Part shown: positions 36,334 to 46,198 of the stretch, piece by piece
Layout: each line of letters starts with the position of its first letter
Position numbering within the stretch: the stretch's first letter is position 1
Origin: Bellilinea sp034411135
GTDB lineage: Bacteria; Chloroflexota; Anaerolineae; Anaerolineales; Anaerolineaceae
DNA length: 53,095 nucleotides
Direction: 5' to 3'
Assembly: GCA_034411135.1 (NCBI GenBank)
Contig: DAOUMN010000044.1
Location: 1 to 53,095 of the forward strand
Notes under the pieces: generated by a model
What the model saw: the letters and a program-made list of their open reading frames with translations, nothing else
The model's database searches: none
Told to the model about the DNA's origin: nothing
Made by a program: the position numbers and the translations under genes

Positions 36334-38034
36334 ATGATCATCCATGACGCAATCGGCCCTCAAGAAGATTACGCCACGCTGTTGATTTCTCTCGAAAAAA
36401 CCGGACGCAGTCGCAGTACCTTGCTGGCGCAGCTGGAAATTCCCGGCTGGCGTTATTTCGATCCAATCCGGCTGCGCCTGGATCAAACCCGATTGCTCGC
36501 CCTCAACGCAGACCCGCGCGGTTACGGAAAACTGCTGGGCGAGATGATCTTTAAGAATGATGCGATCGGTGAACCGTATAAGGAAACCCTGGCTGCCGTT
36601 CAGGCGCGCGGAGACGGCATCCGGCTCAGGCTGCTGATAAAATCTGCCGAGCTGGACGAAATTCATTGGGAACGAATGTATCACCCCATTGCCGGTGAAT
36701 GGCGTCCAATCGCCAGCACTGCTCTGACACCTTTTTCCCGTTTCATCCGCCCACAGCAATGGGATCGTCCCCTGCCAGTAACCTCGCGCCCTCTTTCCCT
36801 GCTGCTGGTCATAGCATCCCCACAAAACCTGACCTCATTATACAACCTCGACTCTATTCCGGAAGCGGAGCAGGCATGGCTGAAACAAACCCTGTCCCGC
36901 TTTAGCGACCTGAAAGTCACCTGCCTCGAATCTGGCGGACCATTGAAACCAACGCTCAACGAAATCCGCGCTCAACTGGCAACGGGTCAACAGTTTGTCC
37001 ATTTTCTCTGCCACGGTGCTCATTCACCGGCTGGCAGTGGTTTGTTCCTGGAAGATGAGCAAGGGCAGGTGGATGTTGTCGATCAAACCCGGCTGGTGGA
37101 AACCTTCAAAGTGGTCAAGAAACCACCAGTACTGGTTTTTCTGGCAGCCTGTGAAAGCGCCAAACGCACCCGGCTGGATGCAATGCTGCCGCTGGCTCCC
37201 CATCTGGTCGAGGACGGCGGCGTTCAGGCGGCAGTCGCCATGAGCGGCAATGTCGGTTTGACCGTGGCGCAGACCTTCTCGGCGCAGTTTTACACCCGCC
37301 TGCTCAAGCACGGGATGGTGGACACGGCAGTCAATGAGGCACGCGCTTTGATCCAGGATGATTGGGATTGGGGTGTACCGGTCTTGTTCTCGCGCCTCAC
37401 AGATAACCAGGTGATCGACTTTCCTATTGGTGAATTTTCCAGCCAGGTTCTCAGCCATACCGATTTGGCATACGCCGCCATTGATGAAGCCATTTCCGCA
37501 GCCCGCCTCGAAGAGCACGGGCAACAATTGGTTGACGATTTGACCAGCCTGGTGAAGGAATTAAGCAAAAGCCACCAGGCTATGGTGCAGGTAGCCGACC
37601 AGTACCGCCGCACGGGACGCAATCCGCAAGATTTCGCGACACGCTTTGAAACCTTTTATTACGACTTTAAATCCTATTATGACAACCAGACCTGGGTCAA
37701 CGAGAGCACATCCTGTGCCAAGGTCGATCAACTGTCTGCCAAAATTCTACCCCGCCTGGCGCCAATTATGAGCCCGAACAATTTTGAAGCCTTACGGATA
37801 GAATTGCAAATCATCAGCAAGGCTGATTTTGACCTAGTGCGATATTTCAGTGAGTTTCTCGAAAGGCTCAATCAGGTCATCGAGCAGATTTGGGACCTGC
37901 TGGAACAAAACAAACTCGAAGAAGCCATCCAGGTCAAGCGCGATTTCGAAGACCAGCTCAGCCCGTCTTTCCAGCGTACCAAAGCCATGTTCGAAAAGAT
38001 GACCAGCGGCATTCGCGGAGTGCAACGCGCCTGA
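36334..38034 (+). CDS. CHAT-domain protein with helical C-terminus
   Basis: 566 residues. The CHAT domain fills about 60-365 with catalytic His227 (VHFLCHGAH) and Cys273 (LAACESA), and the N-terminal IHWERMYHP block shared with the first CHAT protein. The C-terminal 190 residues are strongly helical, probably coiled coil, and resemble effector-associated adaptor regions rather than an NTPase. No membrane helix. It is the last gene of the locus, followed by an intrinsic terminator. Its caspase-like fold and lack of own NTPase suggest an executioner activated by, or pairing with, the CHAT-STAND protein. Confidence 0.88.
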   Translation: MIIHDAIGPQEDYATLLISLEKTGRSRSTLLAQLEIPGWRYFDPIRLRLDQTRLLALNADPRGYGKLLGEMIFKNDAIGEPYKETLAAVQARGDGIRLRLLIKSAELDEIHWERMYHPIAGEWRPIASTALTPFSRFIRPQQWDRPLPVTSRPLSLLLVIASPQNLTSLYNLDSIPEAEQAWLKQTLSRFSDLKVTCLESGGPLKPTLNEIRAQLATGQQFVHFLCHGAHSPAGSGLFLEDEQGQVDVVDQTRLVETFKVVKKPPVLVFLAACESAKRTRLDAMLPLAPHLVEDGGVQAAVAMSGNVGLTVAQTFSAQFYTRLLKHGMVDTAVNEARALIQDDWDWGVPVLFSRLTDNQVIDFPIGEFSSQVLSHTDLAYAAIDEAISAARLEEHGQQLVDDLTSLVKELSKSHQAMVQVADQYRRTGRNPQDFATRFETFYYDFKSYYDNQTWVNESTSCAKVDQLSAKILPRLAPIMSPNNFEALRIELQIISKADFDLVRYFSEFLERLNQVIEQIWDLLEQNKLEEAIQVKRDFEDQLSPSFQRTKAMFEKMTSGIRGVQRA

Positions 38035-38085
38035 GCCTGGTTCTGCGGCTGAAAAGGTTGATCATCCTGGCTGCCCAACCAGGGT

Positions 38086-38118
38086 AAAACTCTCCCGCGG
38101 ATGGGAGAGTTTTGGTTT
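38086..38118 (+). terminator. Intrinsic terminator closing the multi-hydrolase locus
   Basis: AAAACTCTCCC and GGGAGAGTTTT form an 11-bp stem around GCGGAT, followed by GGTTT, 51 bp after the second CHAT gene. It could act in both directions. Confidence 0.8.
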
Positions 38119-38164
38119 AAACTGGTACACAATGGGACTGGTCAGTGAAAGGAAAATAATCCAA

Positions 38165-39667
38165 ATGGACAAACACATCCTGATTATTGGCGCTGGAATT
38201 GCCGGTTTGGCAGCCGGATGTTACGCACGCATGAACGGTTACAAAGCCACAATTTTTGAGTTGCACAATCTGCCGGGCGGTTTATGCACTGCCTGGGAGC
38301 GCAAAGGGTATGTATTCGACGGTTGCATCCACTACCTGTTTGGCTCCGGTGAAGACCAGCCCTTCTTCTCGATGTGGCAGGAACTCGGCGCGGTGCAAGA
38401 TCGGGTCATGATCCATCATGACGAGTACCAGCGAATAACCGATGGGGAAAAAACTCTCATCGTTTATTGCAACCCCGACCAACTGCAAGACCATTTATGC
38501 TCGCTTTCTCCGGGAGATGCAGATTTGATCCGCCAGTTTTGCACGGGCATCCGTAAATTCACCCGCTTCGATCTTTCGGTGATGTACGAAAAGCCGCGCC
38601 AGTTGCTTAAAGGTGAGGACTGGGCGCGCTTTGGCATGAAGGTCTTTCCTTTTCTGACGCCCATGTTGCGTTGGGGCAGCCTGTCGGCTGGCGAATTTGC
38701 TGCTCGGTTCAAAGACCCTTTTCTTAAACGCGCCGTGGCTCAAATGTTTTCCTGGGAAGAAGCCCCGGTGATGATGGGCATGTCGCTGTTAGCATACATG
38801 CACACACACAACGCCGGTTTCCCAAGCGGTGGTTCGCTGGAATTTGCCCGCGCAATCGAAAAACGTTTCCTCGATCTGGGCGGTGAAATTCACTACAACG
38901 CCCAGGTAGAAAAAATCCTTGTCGAAAACGATACCGCCTCGGGGGTGCGTTTATACAACGACCAAATCCATCGCGGTGATTTTATTATTTCTGCCTGCGA
39001 CGGACGGGGGACGATTTTCGATATGCTCGGCGGTGCTTACACCAATCATGCCATACAACGCCTGTACGATGGTCACATGCCCATGCACAGCATGATGCAA
39101 ATATCTCTCGGTGTCAACCGTGATCTTTGCGCCGAACCACACTGGGTCACCCATCTGCTGGCTGAACCGGTTCTGGTTGCAGGTGAGCCGCGACATGAAA
39201 TCGGTGTTAAGCATTACTGCTTCGACCCCTCTCTGGCTCCGGCGGGAAAATCGGTGATCGAGTTAATTATCCGCTCCAATTATGCCTACTGGCAACGCAT
39301 TTATGGACGCCGCCCATATGACGAAGAGCAACGCCAGGTTTCAGAAATCATTCGCTCCCATCTGGAAAGGTGGTATCCGGGCATCAATGCAGATGTTGAA
39401 GTGGTTGATGAAGCCACCCCGTTGAGCTACGAACGCTATACTGGCAACTGGATGGGCTCCACCTGTGGCTGGTTGATGACCAAGGAAACCATGCCAATGC
39501 TGATCAAGGGACTGCCTAAGAACCTGCCAGGATTGAAGAATTTCCTCATGGCGGGGCAGTGGGTCGAGCCTGGCGGGAGTGTACCGCTGGCAGCCGCATC
39601 GGGAAAAAACGCCATCCAATGGATTTGTTCACTGCATCAAAAAGAATTCACCACCGCCTTGCCCTGA
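38165..39667 (+). CDS. FAD-dependent oxidoreductase, phytoene desaturase/carotenoid isomerase-like
   Basis: 500 residues. The N-terminal dinucleotide fold IIGAGIAGLAAG with the following acid at TIFELHNLPGGL is the CrtI/CrtISO pattern; the C-terminal MAGQWVEPGGSVPLAA is the matching FAD-binding end. Family members desaturate or isomerise carotenoids or act on retinoids; no other carotenoid gene is near, so the substrate is open. ATG 38165 starts right at the Rossmann strand; the upstream in-frame ATG 38132 has no ribosome site. Confidence 0.88.
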   Translation: MDKHILIIGAGIAGLAAGCYARMNGYKATIFELHNLPGGLCTAWERKGYVFDGCIHYLFGSGEDQPFFSMWQELGAVQDRVMIHHDEYQRITDGEKTLIVYCNPDQLQDHLCSLSPGDADLIRQFCTGIRKFTRFDLSVMYEKPRQLLKGEDWARFGMKVFPFLTPMLRWGSLSAGEFAARFKDPFLKRAVAQMFSWEEAPVMMGMSLLAYMHTHNAGFPSGGSLEFARAIEKRFLDLGGEIHYNAQVEKILVENDTASGVRLYNDQIHRGDFIISACDGRGTIFDMLGGAYTNHAIQRLYDGHMPMHSMMQISLGVNRDLCAEPHWVTHLLAEPVLVAGEPRHEIGVKHYCFDPSLAPAGKSVIELIIRSNYAYWQRIYGRRPYDEEQRQVSEIIRSHLERWYPGINADVEVVDEATPLSYERYTGNWMGSTCGWLMTKETMPMLIKGLPKNLPGLKNFLMAGQWVEPGGSVPLAAASGKNAIQWICSLHQKEFTTALP

Positions 39668-39798
39668 AAGCCTGTCCATTTGACCAGCATTAGACTCTTC
39701 CTGGGTTGGGAGATGATTGTACATTTTTTATTGATAATAAAATCAGCACTCACATCAGGTTGCCAGCTTCCCTGTTGATTACAAATTTAGGAGACAAC

Positions 39799-41271
39799 AT
39801 GTCGAAAAAAACGGTCTTGTTTTTCACTCTGATCCTCCTGCTGTTGCCCGCCATGCTGGCTCCAATTCCGGTTCAGGCGGAAAACCCCGCATTTGATTTT
39901 GCTGCATTGGATGCATTGATTGAATCTCAAATGAATAAACATGGCTTGCCCGGCGTGGCATTGGCAGTCGTCTCCGGTGATGAGATTGTCTACGCCAGAG
40001 GATACGGTTTTGAGGGTGGTCAACCAATGACACCCCAAACCCCAATGCTGATCGGTTCACAGAGCAAGTCCTTTACCGCGCTTGCCATTACCCAGCTGGT
40101 CGAACAGGGCAAACTCGATTTTAATACACCGATACAAACTTACTTACCCTGGTTTCGAGTGGCTGACGAAGCCGCTTCCCGCCAGATCACCATCAACCAC
40201 CTGTTGCATCATATTAGCGGGTTGTCCGATTCCGGTGTTGACCGTGTATTTTCTCCCGACACGCCCAACGATGAATTCATCCGCGCGCTCTCCACTGCCC
40301 GCCTAACCGCTCCGATTGGCTCTAGATTTCAATACTTCAATTACGGGTACGATATCCTGACCCTCGTCATCGAGACGGTCAGCGGAATGAGTTACGCTGA
40401 ATACATCGATGCCAACATATTCCAGCCGCTGCAAATGAAATATTCCAGTGCCAACCCGTTCTCTGTCGAAAATCTATCTCAGGGATACACGCGAATTTTT
40501 GGCTTTCCCGTTCCCTGGCGTGAATCCATCCCGCGCTACTCAGTAGGCTCCGGATTCATTGTCTCCACAGCCGAAGACATGGCGCGCTATGCCATTGCGG
40601 TAAAAAATCAAACCCTGCCCGGGGTTGGCAAACTCAACACACAGCGTATCTTTTCCCCAGGGCAGGCGAATTACGGCTTGGGGTGGTGGATCGACGATTC
40701 GTCCGGCACCAAACGCATTTTTCATGGAGGGGCAAATCGCACCTTCCGCACGGATGTCAATATTTACCCACAACGCGATTTGGCATTCGTGATGCTGGTT
40801 AACATCGGCAGCCTGGTTGACCACTATGTACCCATGGCACAGTTGCGAAACGGGATTGAAGCCCTCTTGTTGGGAAAATCCGTCGAACAGGCTACCCAGG
40901 GTTGGTCAATCCGCTGGATCGGTTGGGGCGTCGGTCTCCTTGTTCTGGGGTTGATCGTGTTGCATACGCGCAATTTTTTAGCATTGCGCGGCTGGCGCGA
41001 GCGGATGAAGTCCCGCCCTACAACAAAGCGGATATGGGATATTTTGATCAGCTTCTTAATCCCCACCTTTATCCTGATCATTGTCCTTTGGCAAGTTGCC
41101 GGGTTTTTCGGCAACCGTTTCAACCTGATCCCGACCCTGGCTTACCTGCCCAGCGGAAACCCAGACCTTTTTATCCTGATGATCGTTGGCAGTGTGCCCG
41201 ATTATCTCCAGGGGATCATCAAACTGGTCTGGTCACTGCCCTCCAAAAAACAAACCGCTTCCGCTGCGTGA
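39799..41271 (+). CDS. Exported serine hydrolase, beta-lactamase/class C type, with C-terminal membrane helices
   Basis: 490 residues from ATG 39799 with AGGAG. Signal peptide (about 1-26), then the beta-lactamase/esterase fold with SxxK (GSQSKSFTAL, about 75), YxN (FQYFNYGYD) and HGGA near 315. After about 370 the protein carries three or four hydrophobic helices. Such proteins are D-Ala-D-Ala peptidases, esterases or aminopeptidases; true beta-lactamase activity is unlikely. The frame to 39706 is open but includes non-conserved residues before the signal peptide. Confidence 0.9.
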   Translation: MSKKTVLFFTLILLLLPAMLAPIPVQAENPAFDFAALDALIESQMNKHGLPGVALAVVSGDEIVYARGYGFEGGQPMTPQTPMLIGSQSKSFTALAITQLVEQGKLDFNTPIQTYLPWFRVADEAASRQITINHLLHHISGLSDSGVDRVFSPDTPNDEFIRALSTARLTAPIGSRFQYFNYGYDILTLVIETVSGMSYAEYIDANIFQPLQMKYSSANPFSVENLSQGYTRIFGFPVPWRESIPRYSVGSGFIVSTAEDMARYAIAVKNQTLPGVGKLNTQRIFSPGQANYGLGWWIDDSSGTKRIFHGGANRTFRTDVNIYPQRDLAFVMLVNIGSLVDHYVPMAQLRNGIEALLLGKSVEQATQGWSIRWIGWGVGLLVLGLIVLHTRNFLALRGWRERMKSRPTTKRIWDILISFLIPTFILIIVLWQVAGFFGNRFNLIPTLAYLPSGNPDLFILMIVGSVPDYLQGIIKLVWSLPSKKQTASAA

Positions 41272-41273
41272 GA

Positions 41274-41420
41274 TTACCAAATGAGTTCGTAGAGTTGCGG
41301 ATTTTGGGAAATGATCCATTCAGGCATATTTTTGATGGAAACCGGTATGCTGCGCTGGATCAAGTAGCGCGCCGTAGCCATACGATAGGCGGATAGGAAA
41401 ATGAGAATGAGACCGATCAT
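41274..41420 (-). CDS. Possible small membrane peptide (48 aa), convergent to the serine hydrolase
   Basis: The otherwise empty 130-bp gap contains on the minus strand a 48-residue frame beginning MIGLILIFLSAYRM, hydrophobic, and ending in a mixed segment with Trp and Pro (MPEWIISQNPQLYELIW). Its stop is 2 bp beyond the serine hydrolase stop; its start overlaps the GNAT start by 20 bp. No ribosome binding site is evident, and an inner ATG 13 codons later is possible. Composition looks protein-like, but support is slim. Confidence 0.3.
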   Translation of the reverse strand: MIGLILIFLSAYRMATARYLIQRSIPVSIKNMPEWIISQNPQLYELIW

Positions 41421-42330
41421 GCGCAGGTATGAAACCGAGGAGGATTACTGGAAAATCCGCGTTTTTTTACGTGAAATTTTTCTGTACAACAACCGTCGTG
41501 AGATCTGCTGGCAGCCTTACCGTTGGGACTACTGGCGCTGGCACATCAATGAAAACATTGTCCAGTTCAGCCTGAACGCTGCGGTGTTCCTTTGGGAAGA
41601 CCGCAGCGGTAGACTGGCGGCTGTGCTCCACCCTGACGGACGCGGCGAAGCCATCTTACAGGTGCACCCAGATTTTCAATCTTCAGAACTGGACATTCAA
41701 ATGCTTCAAATTGCCGAAACTCACTACGCTGTGCAACATGAGGGCAAAGAACAACTCACAATCTGGGTGCATGAGATCAACCACTCGCACCAGGAACTAC
41801 TCTCCCGGCGTGGTTACACCCGCCAAAACTTTCAGGAATATCAACGCCGCCGCGATATGAGCTTGCCCATCCTGACCGTGCCACTTCCGCATGGCTACAC
41901 CATACGAGCCCTTGGAAGCGATGATGAATTGCCCGCCCGCTCATGGCTATCCTGGCGTGCTTTCCACCCTGACGAACCGGATGAGCATTACAAAGGTTGG
42001 GAATGGTACCGCAATATCCAGCGCGCCCCAATGTACCGCCGCGATCTCGACCTGGTTGCAGTTGCGCCGGATGGAGAACTGGCAGCCTTTTGCACCTTGT
42101 GGTTTGACGAATTCACGCGCACCGCCTCCTTCGAACCGGTGGGAACACATCCCGATCATCAACGAAAGGGGGTTGGCAAGGCTCTTTTGACCGAAGGGCT
42201 TCTTCGGGTTCAACGGCTGGGCGCCACGCTGGCAACGGTCGGTTCTTATTCCCAATCCGCCAGCGCATTATATGCCTCGGTTGGTTTCACCCAGTATGAC
42301 TTGAGCGAAGCGTGGCAAAAAACATGGTAG
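41401..42330 (+). CDS. GNAT-family N-acetyltransferase with two GNAT-like domains
   Basis: 309 residues. The C-terminal half is a regular GNAT fold with acetyl-CoA loop HPDHQRKGVGKALL (about 258-271) and YASVGF at the end. The N-terminal half (about 1-150) shows a diverged GNAT pattern without a good loop, a tandem layout seen in several acetyltransferases. Starts possible at 41401, 41407 or 41419; AGGA is best spaced for 41407. Substrate unknown. Confidence 0.85.
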   Translation: MRMRPIMRRYETEEDYWKIRVFLREIFLYNNRREICWQPYRWDYWRWHINENIVQFSLNAAVFLWEDRSGRLAAVLHPDGRGEAILQVHPDFQSSELDIQMLQIAETHYAVQHEGKEQLTIWVHEINHSHQELLSRRGYTRQNFQEYQRRRDMSLPILTVPLPHGYTIRALGSDDELPARSWLSWRAFHPDEPDEHYKGWEWYRNIQRAPMYRRDLDLVAVAPDGELAAFCTLWFDEFTRTASFEPVGTHPDHQRKGVGKALLTEGLLRVQRLGATLATVGSYSQSASALYASVGFTQYDLSEAWQKTW

Positions 42331-42386
42331 AGAAACTGATGATTACCCGTATAATGGTTTTGTTGGTTTAATCTACTGGAGTCGTT

Positions 42387-45300
42387 GTGCGTCAAGTCCC
42401 CTTAGCCCTCATTCTGACATTCCTGCTCTCCATCCTTCAGCCAACTGGCTCAATCGCTGCTCGCCAGGCTGGTTTCTTGATTTATCCTGGCAGCAGCCTG
42501 CGCTTCGAACATCTCACAATTGATGACGGACTCACCCAAAACGCTGGGCTTGCTCTGTTGCAAGATCGCCAGGGCTACCTTTGGATTGGTACACAGGATG
42601 GTTTAAACCGGTATGATGGCTATAACCTGACTCCATATAAACACGATCCAGCCAATCCGCAATCCATCAGCCACAACGGAATTATCGCCTTATATGAAGA
42701 TGACAACGACAATCTGTGGGTTGGCACCTGGGGCGGTGGGCTGAACCGGCTTGACCCCTCGCGGCAGACTTTTACTCGCTATAAACCAGATGCGGCTAAC
42801 CCTGCCAGCCTGGCGCATTCAATCGTTACCGCTATTGCGCCTGCCAAGGACGGCGGTTTGTGGATCGGCAGTCTGGGCGGTTTGCAGCATCTTGATCCGC
42901 CATCCGGCATCTTCACCTCTTATCCATTACCCATAAACCCATCCGAACCACTGCCCATTTCGGTCATTCTGCCCAACCCAGACGGTTCGGCATGGGTCGG
43001 CAGTGGTGCCTTTAGCACGCCGGGAAGTGGGTTGTATCATTACAACCCGATGGAGAAAACACTGGAACATGTCATTGCACCAGAACCGTGTCTGCAATCT
43101 CCCAATATTTCCGACCTGGTCTGGGACAGGCAAGGAAACCTTTGGATTGCCTTCGGCGGTTACGGGGTGAGTGGCGGTGGCATTGATCGCTATAACCCCA
43201 TCAGTGGTGACTGCCTACACTTTGATAATGCCAGGACCTTTGACAACCAAATCATCGACAACAACATAACCGATCTGATGTTCGACCGACTCGGCAACTT
43301 GTGGGCTACCAGCTGGTCGAGTGGTTTGTGGTACATGCCAGATAATCAGCCAGGAGATTTCACTGGCATTCATCACAACTCATTCGATCCAGACAGCCTA
43401 TCCAATGACAACACGTTTTCGCTGCTGCAAGACCGCAGCGGCGTGGTTTGGGTCGGCACGCTCAGCGCCGGGATTAACAAACTCGACCTGGACGCACTCC
43501 AGTTCCGCCTCTACCGTCATGATCCAACAGATGCGCTTAGCCTGCCAAGCAATCATGTAGGTGCATTTGCCCAAACAACCGATGGCAGTCTGTGGGTTGG
43601 CACCTGGGAAAGCGGTCTGGCACGTTTCGAACCGCGCAGTGGTCATTTCACCACTTATCAGAACGATCCCGCTGACACTAACAGTCTTTCGAGCAACCTG
43701 GTCATGTCGTTATATGGTGATCAGCAAAATCAATTATGGATTGGCACCCTTGGGGGCGGGCTTAACCGGCTGGAGCCCTCACGGAATTCGTTCATTCGGT
43801 ACCGCAATGACCCGCAGGATCCAACCAGCCTGCCAGATGATCAGGTCACTCACATAACCCAGGACTCGCAGAGTCGCCTGTGGGTTAGCACGATGAAGGG
43901 CTTGTCACGTTTTGATCCAGATAACAGTCGTTTTATCAATTACACACTGCCTGCCCCGGCTGTGCGCCTGTTTTCTGGAGACTCTGATTTGTGGATCGGC
44001 ACCTGGGGTGGCGGTGCCTGGAGGCTGGATTTAAGCAACCTTCAAAACCTGGATCCTGAAAAAGCTCAATTTACCAACCTCATCCATGATCCAGAAGATC
44101 CAAATTCATTGAGCGAAAATTCAGTCTGGAGCATTCACCAAACACAAGACGGAATGATGTGGTTTGGCACCCAGGGTGGGCTCAACCGTTACAATCCACA
44201 AACGCGCCAGTTCCGTGTATACACGGAAAAAGATGGTTTACGCAATGCCACGATTCTCGGCATTTTGGAAGACCCTGGTGGGTATTTGTGGTTGACCACC
44301 AATAACGGGCTGGCAAAGTTTGACCCTCGACTTGAAACGTTTCGCATCTATGACAAGAGTAATGGGTTGCAAAGCAACGAATTTAACTCGAATGCCTATT
44401 TTTCCAGTCCGCTCAACGGCGAATTTTTTGTCGGCGGAGTGGATGGATTTAATGTGTTCGATCCCATGCGTCTGCAGGACAACATCAACCCACCGCCGGT
44501 GGTAATTACCGGTTTTAATATCTTCGATCAACCCTACCCATTTAGCCCATCCGATGAAGAGCCAATGGTACTTACCTACCAGCAGAACTCGGTCTCTTTT
44601 CAGTTTGCCGCACTCGATTTTCATGCCCCACAAAAAATCCAATACGCTTATATGCTGGTGGGCTTTGATCCAAATTGGATCCAGGCTGGTCATCGCAATT
44701 TTGCTTCCTACACCAACCTTCCAGCAGGTGAATACACTTTTCGGGTCAAGGCTGCCAATAAGGACGGGATTTGGAATGAACGTGGTACGAGCCTGACATT
44801 CAACATCATCCCTCCTTTTTGGCAGACCCCTGCCTTTATCCTCGGCATTGGTCTGTTTGTTGCCCTGTTGGCAATTGGAAGTTACCAGTGGCGGGTAAGC
44901 ACAGTAAAAGCAGATGCCCGCCGACTGGAAAAGATCGTAGCCGAGCGCACCGAGGCAATAAAACAGACCAATCAGCTGCTGGAGCAGGAGATTGAACAAC
45001 GCAAGCGGGCGGAAGCCGAACTGGCGCAGCGAGCTGCCAATGAACTTCAAGAATCACAATCCCGTTTTCAGGCTGTTTTTGAAAACGCCGCCGTCGGCGT
45101 TGCCCTAATGACCCTTGACCGAAAAATTGTCCAGATCAACCCAACTGCTTCCCGCATCACCGGGTATTCATCCGAAGAAATGGTTCAAATCAACCCTTCC
45201 GATCTGGTTGTGCCCGAAGACCGTCTTTTGGATAGCGACTTGTTCGCGGATCTGGTTGCTGGCAAGCGCGACCAGTATCTGATGGAAAAACGCTACCTGC

Positions 45301-46148
45301 GTAAAGATGGCCGCATTTTCTGGGGGCGGATTAATTTTTCGCTGGTGCGCGATATGAATCAGCAGCCCTTCTATATCATCGGGATCATCGAAGATATAAC
45401 CGAGGAAAAGCAGACGGCTGAAACCCTGGCTGCCAAAGAAAACGAATACCGTGCCAGGCTGGAGCAACGTATTACCGAACGCACCGAAGAGCTGAACCGG
45501 CTTAATGAACGACTGCGGGATAAAGCCGCCAGCGAAGCCGTGCTGGCGGAACGCACACGCCTGGCGCGCGACTTACACGATGCAGTGACCCAGACGCTCT
45601 TTTCGACCACCTTGATCGCTGAAGTGCTGCCACAAATTTGGGAAATGAACCCGGATGAAGGCAGGCGACGGCTTGAAGAACTCCGCCTGCTCACCCGCGG
45701 TGCACTGGCGGAAATGCGCACGCTGCTGGTCGAACTGCGCCCCAATGCGCTTGTTGAGGTGCCGCTGCCGACCCTCATCCGCCAGTTGACCGAAGCGATG
45801 GTCAGCCGATCACGCGTTCATACTCAACTTAACGTGGAAGGCGAGCGCAAACTGCCCGCAGATGTACAAATTGGTTTATACCGCATCGCCCAGGAAGCAC
45901 TGAACAACATTTGCAAGCATGCCAATGCCACCCAGGCAATCATCACCCTGCGGTTGGACGAAACTGTCCGCTTGAGTGTAGTGGATAATGGCAGTGGGTT
46001 CGATCCCGCCACCGTCACTGCCGACCACCTGGGTTTGAAAATCATGCACGAACGTGCTGAAGCGATCCATGCCCATCTGAGTGTGTACAGCGAACCAGGT
46101 GAAGGTACCCAGGTAACCGTCACCTGGAAGGATACGGGGAAAGGATAA
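42387..46148 (+). CDS. Beta-propeller sensor histidine kinase with PAS and HisKA_3 domains
   Basis: 1253 residues from GTG 42387 (GGAG five bases upstream). Signal peptide, then about a dozen two-component-regulator propeller repeats (to about 720, with LWIGT(W/Q)GGGLNR cores), a Y_Y_Y domain (about 725-800, ending AGEYTFRVKA), one membrane helix (about 815-835), a coiled coil, a PAS domain (about 885-1010), then the NarL-type kinase: HisKA_3 with phospho-His1064 (LARDLHDAVTQ) and an HATPase (VDNGSGFDP). It senses an external, likely saccharide ligand and signals to the regulator 50 bp downstream. Similar to Bacteroidetes hybrid systems, but without a fused output domain. Confidence 0.94.
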   Translation: MRQVPLALILTFLLSILQPTGSIAARQAGFLIYPGSSLRFEHLTIDDGLTQNAGLALLQDRQGYLWIGTQDGLNRYDGYNLTPYKHDPANPQSISHNGIIALYEDDNDNLWVGTWGGGLNRLDPSRQTFTRYKPDAANPASLAHSIVTAIAPAKDGGLWIGSLGGLQHLDPPSGIFTSYPLPINPSEPLPISVILPNPDGSAWVGSGAFSTPGSGLYHYNPMEKTLEHVIAPEPCLQSPNISDLVWDRQGNLWIAFGGYGVSGGGIDRYNPISGDCLHFDNARTFDNQIIDNNITDLMFDRLGNLWATSWSSGLWYMPDNQPGDFTGIHHNSFDPDSLSNDNTFSLLQDRSGVVWVGTLSAGINKLDLDALQFRLYRHDPTDALSLPSNHVGAFAQTTDGSLWVGTWESGLARFEPRSGHFTTYQNDPADTNSLSSNLVMSLYGDQQNQLWIGTLGGGLNRLEPSRNSFIRYRNDPQDPTSLPDDQVTHITQDSQSRLWVSTMKGLSRFDPDNSRFINYTLPAPAVRLFSGDSDLWIGTWGGGAWRLDLSNLQNLDPEKAQFTNLIHDPEDPNSLSENSVWSIHQTQDGMMWFGTQGGLNRYNPQTRQFRVYTEKDGLRNATILGILEDPGGYLWLTTNNGLAKFDPRLETFRIYDKSNGLQSNEFNSNAYFSSPLNGEFFVGGVDGFNVFDPMRLQDNINPPPVVITGFNIFDQPYPFSPSDEEPMVLTYQQNSVSFQFAALDFHAPQKIQYAYMLVGFDPNWIQAGHRNFASYTNLPAGEYTFRVKAANKDGIWNERGTSLTFNIIPPFWQTPAFILGIGLFVALLAIGSYQWRVSTVKADARRLEKIVAERTEAIKQTNQLLEQEIEQRKRAEAELAQRAANELQESQSRFQAVFENAAVGVALMTLDRKIVQINPTASRITGYSSEEMVQINPSDLVVPEDRLLDSDLFADLVAGKRDQYLMEKRYLRKDGRIFWGRINFSLVRDMNQQPFYIIGIIEDITEEKQTAETLAAKENEYRARLEQRITERTEELNRLNERLRDKAASEAVLAERTRLARDLHDAVTQTLFSTTLIAEVLPQIWEMNPDEGRRRLEELRLLTRGALAEMRTLLVELRPNALVEVPLPTLIRQLTEAMVSRSRVHTQLNVEGERKLPADVQIGLYRIAQEALNNICKHANATQAIITLRLDETVRLSVVDNGSGFDPATVTADHLGLKIMHERAEAIHAHLSVYSEPGEGTQVTVTWKDTGKG

Positions 46149-46198
46149 ACCACCGCCAGCTTAGCCTGGCACACGTTTTCGAACTATGAGGAGCAACC

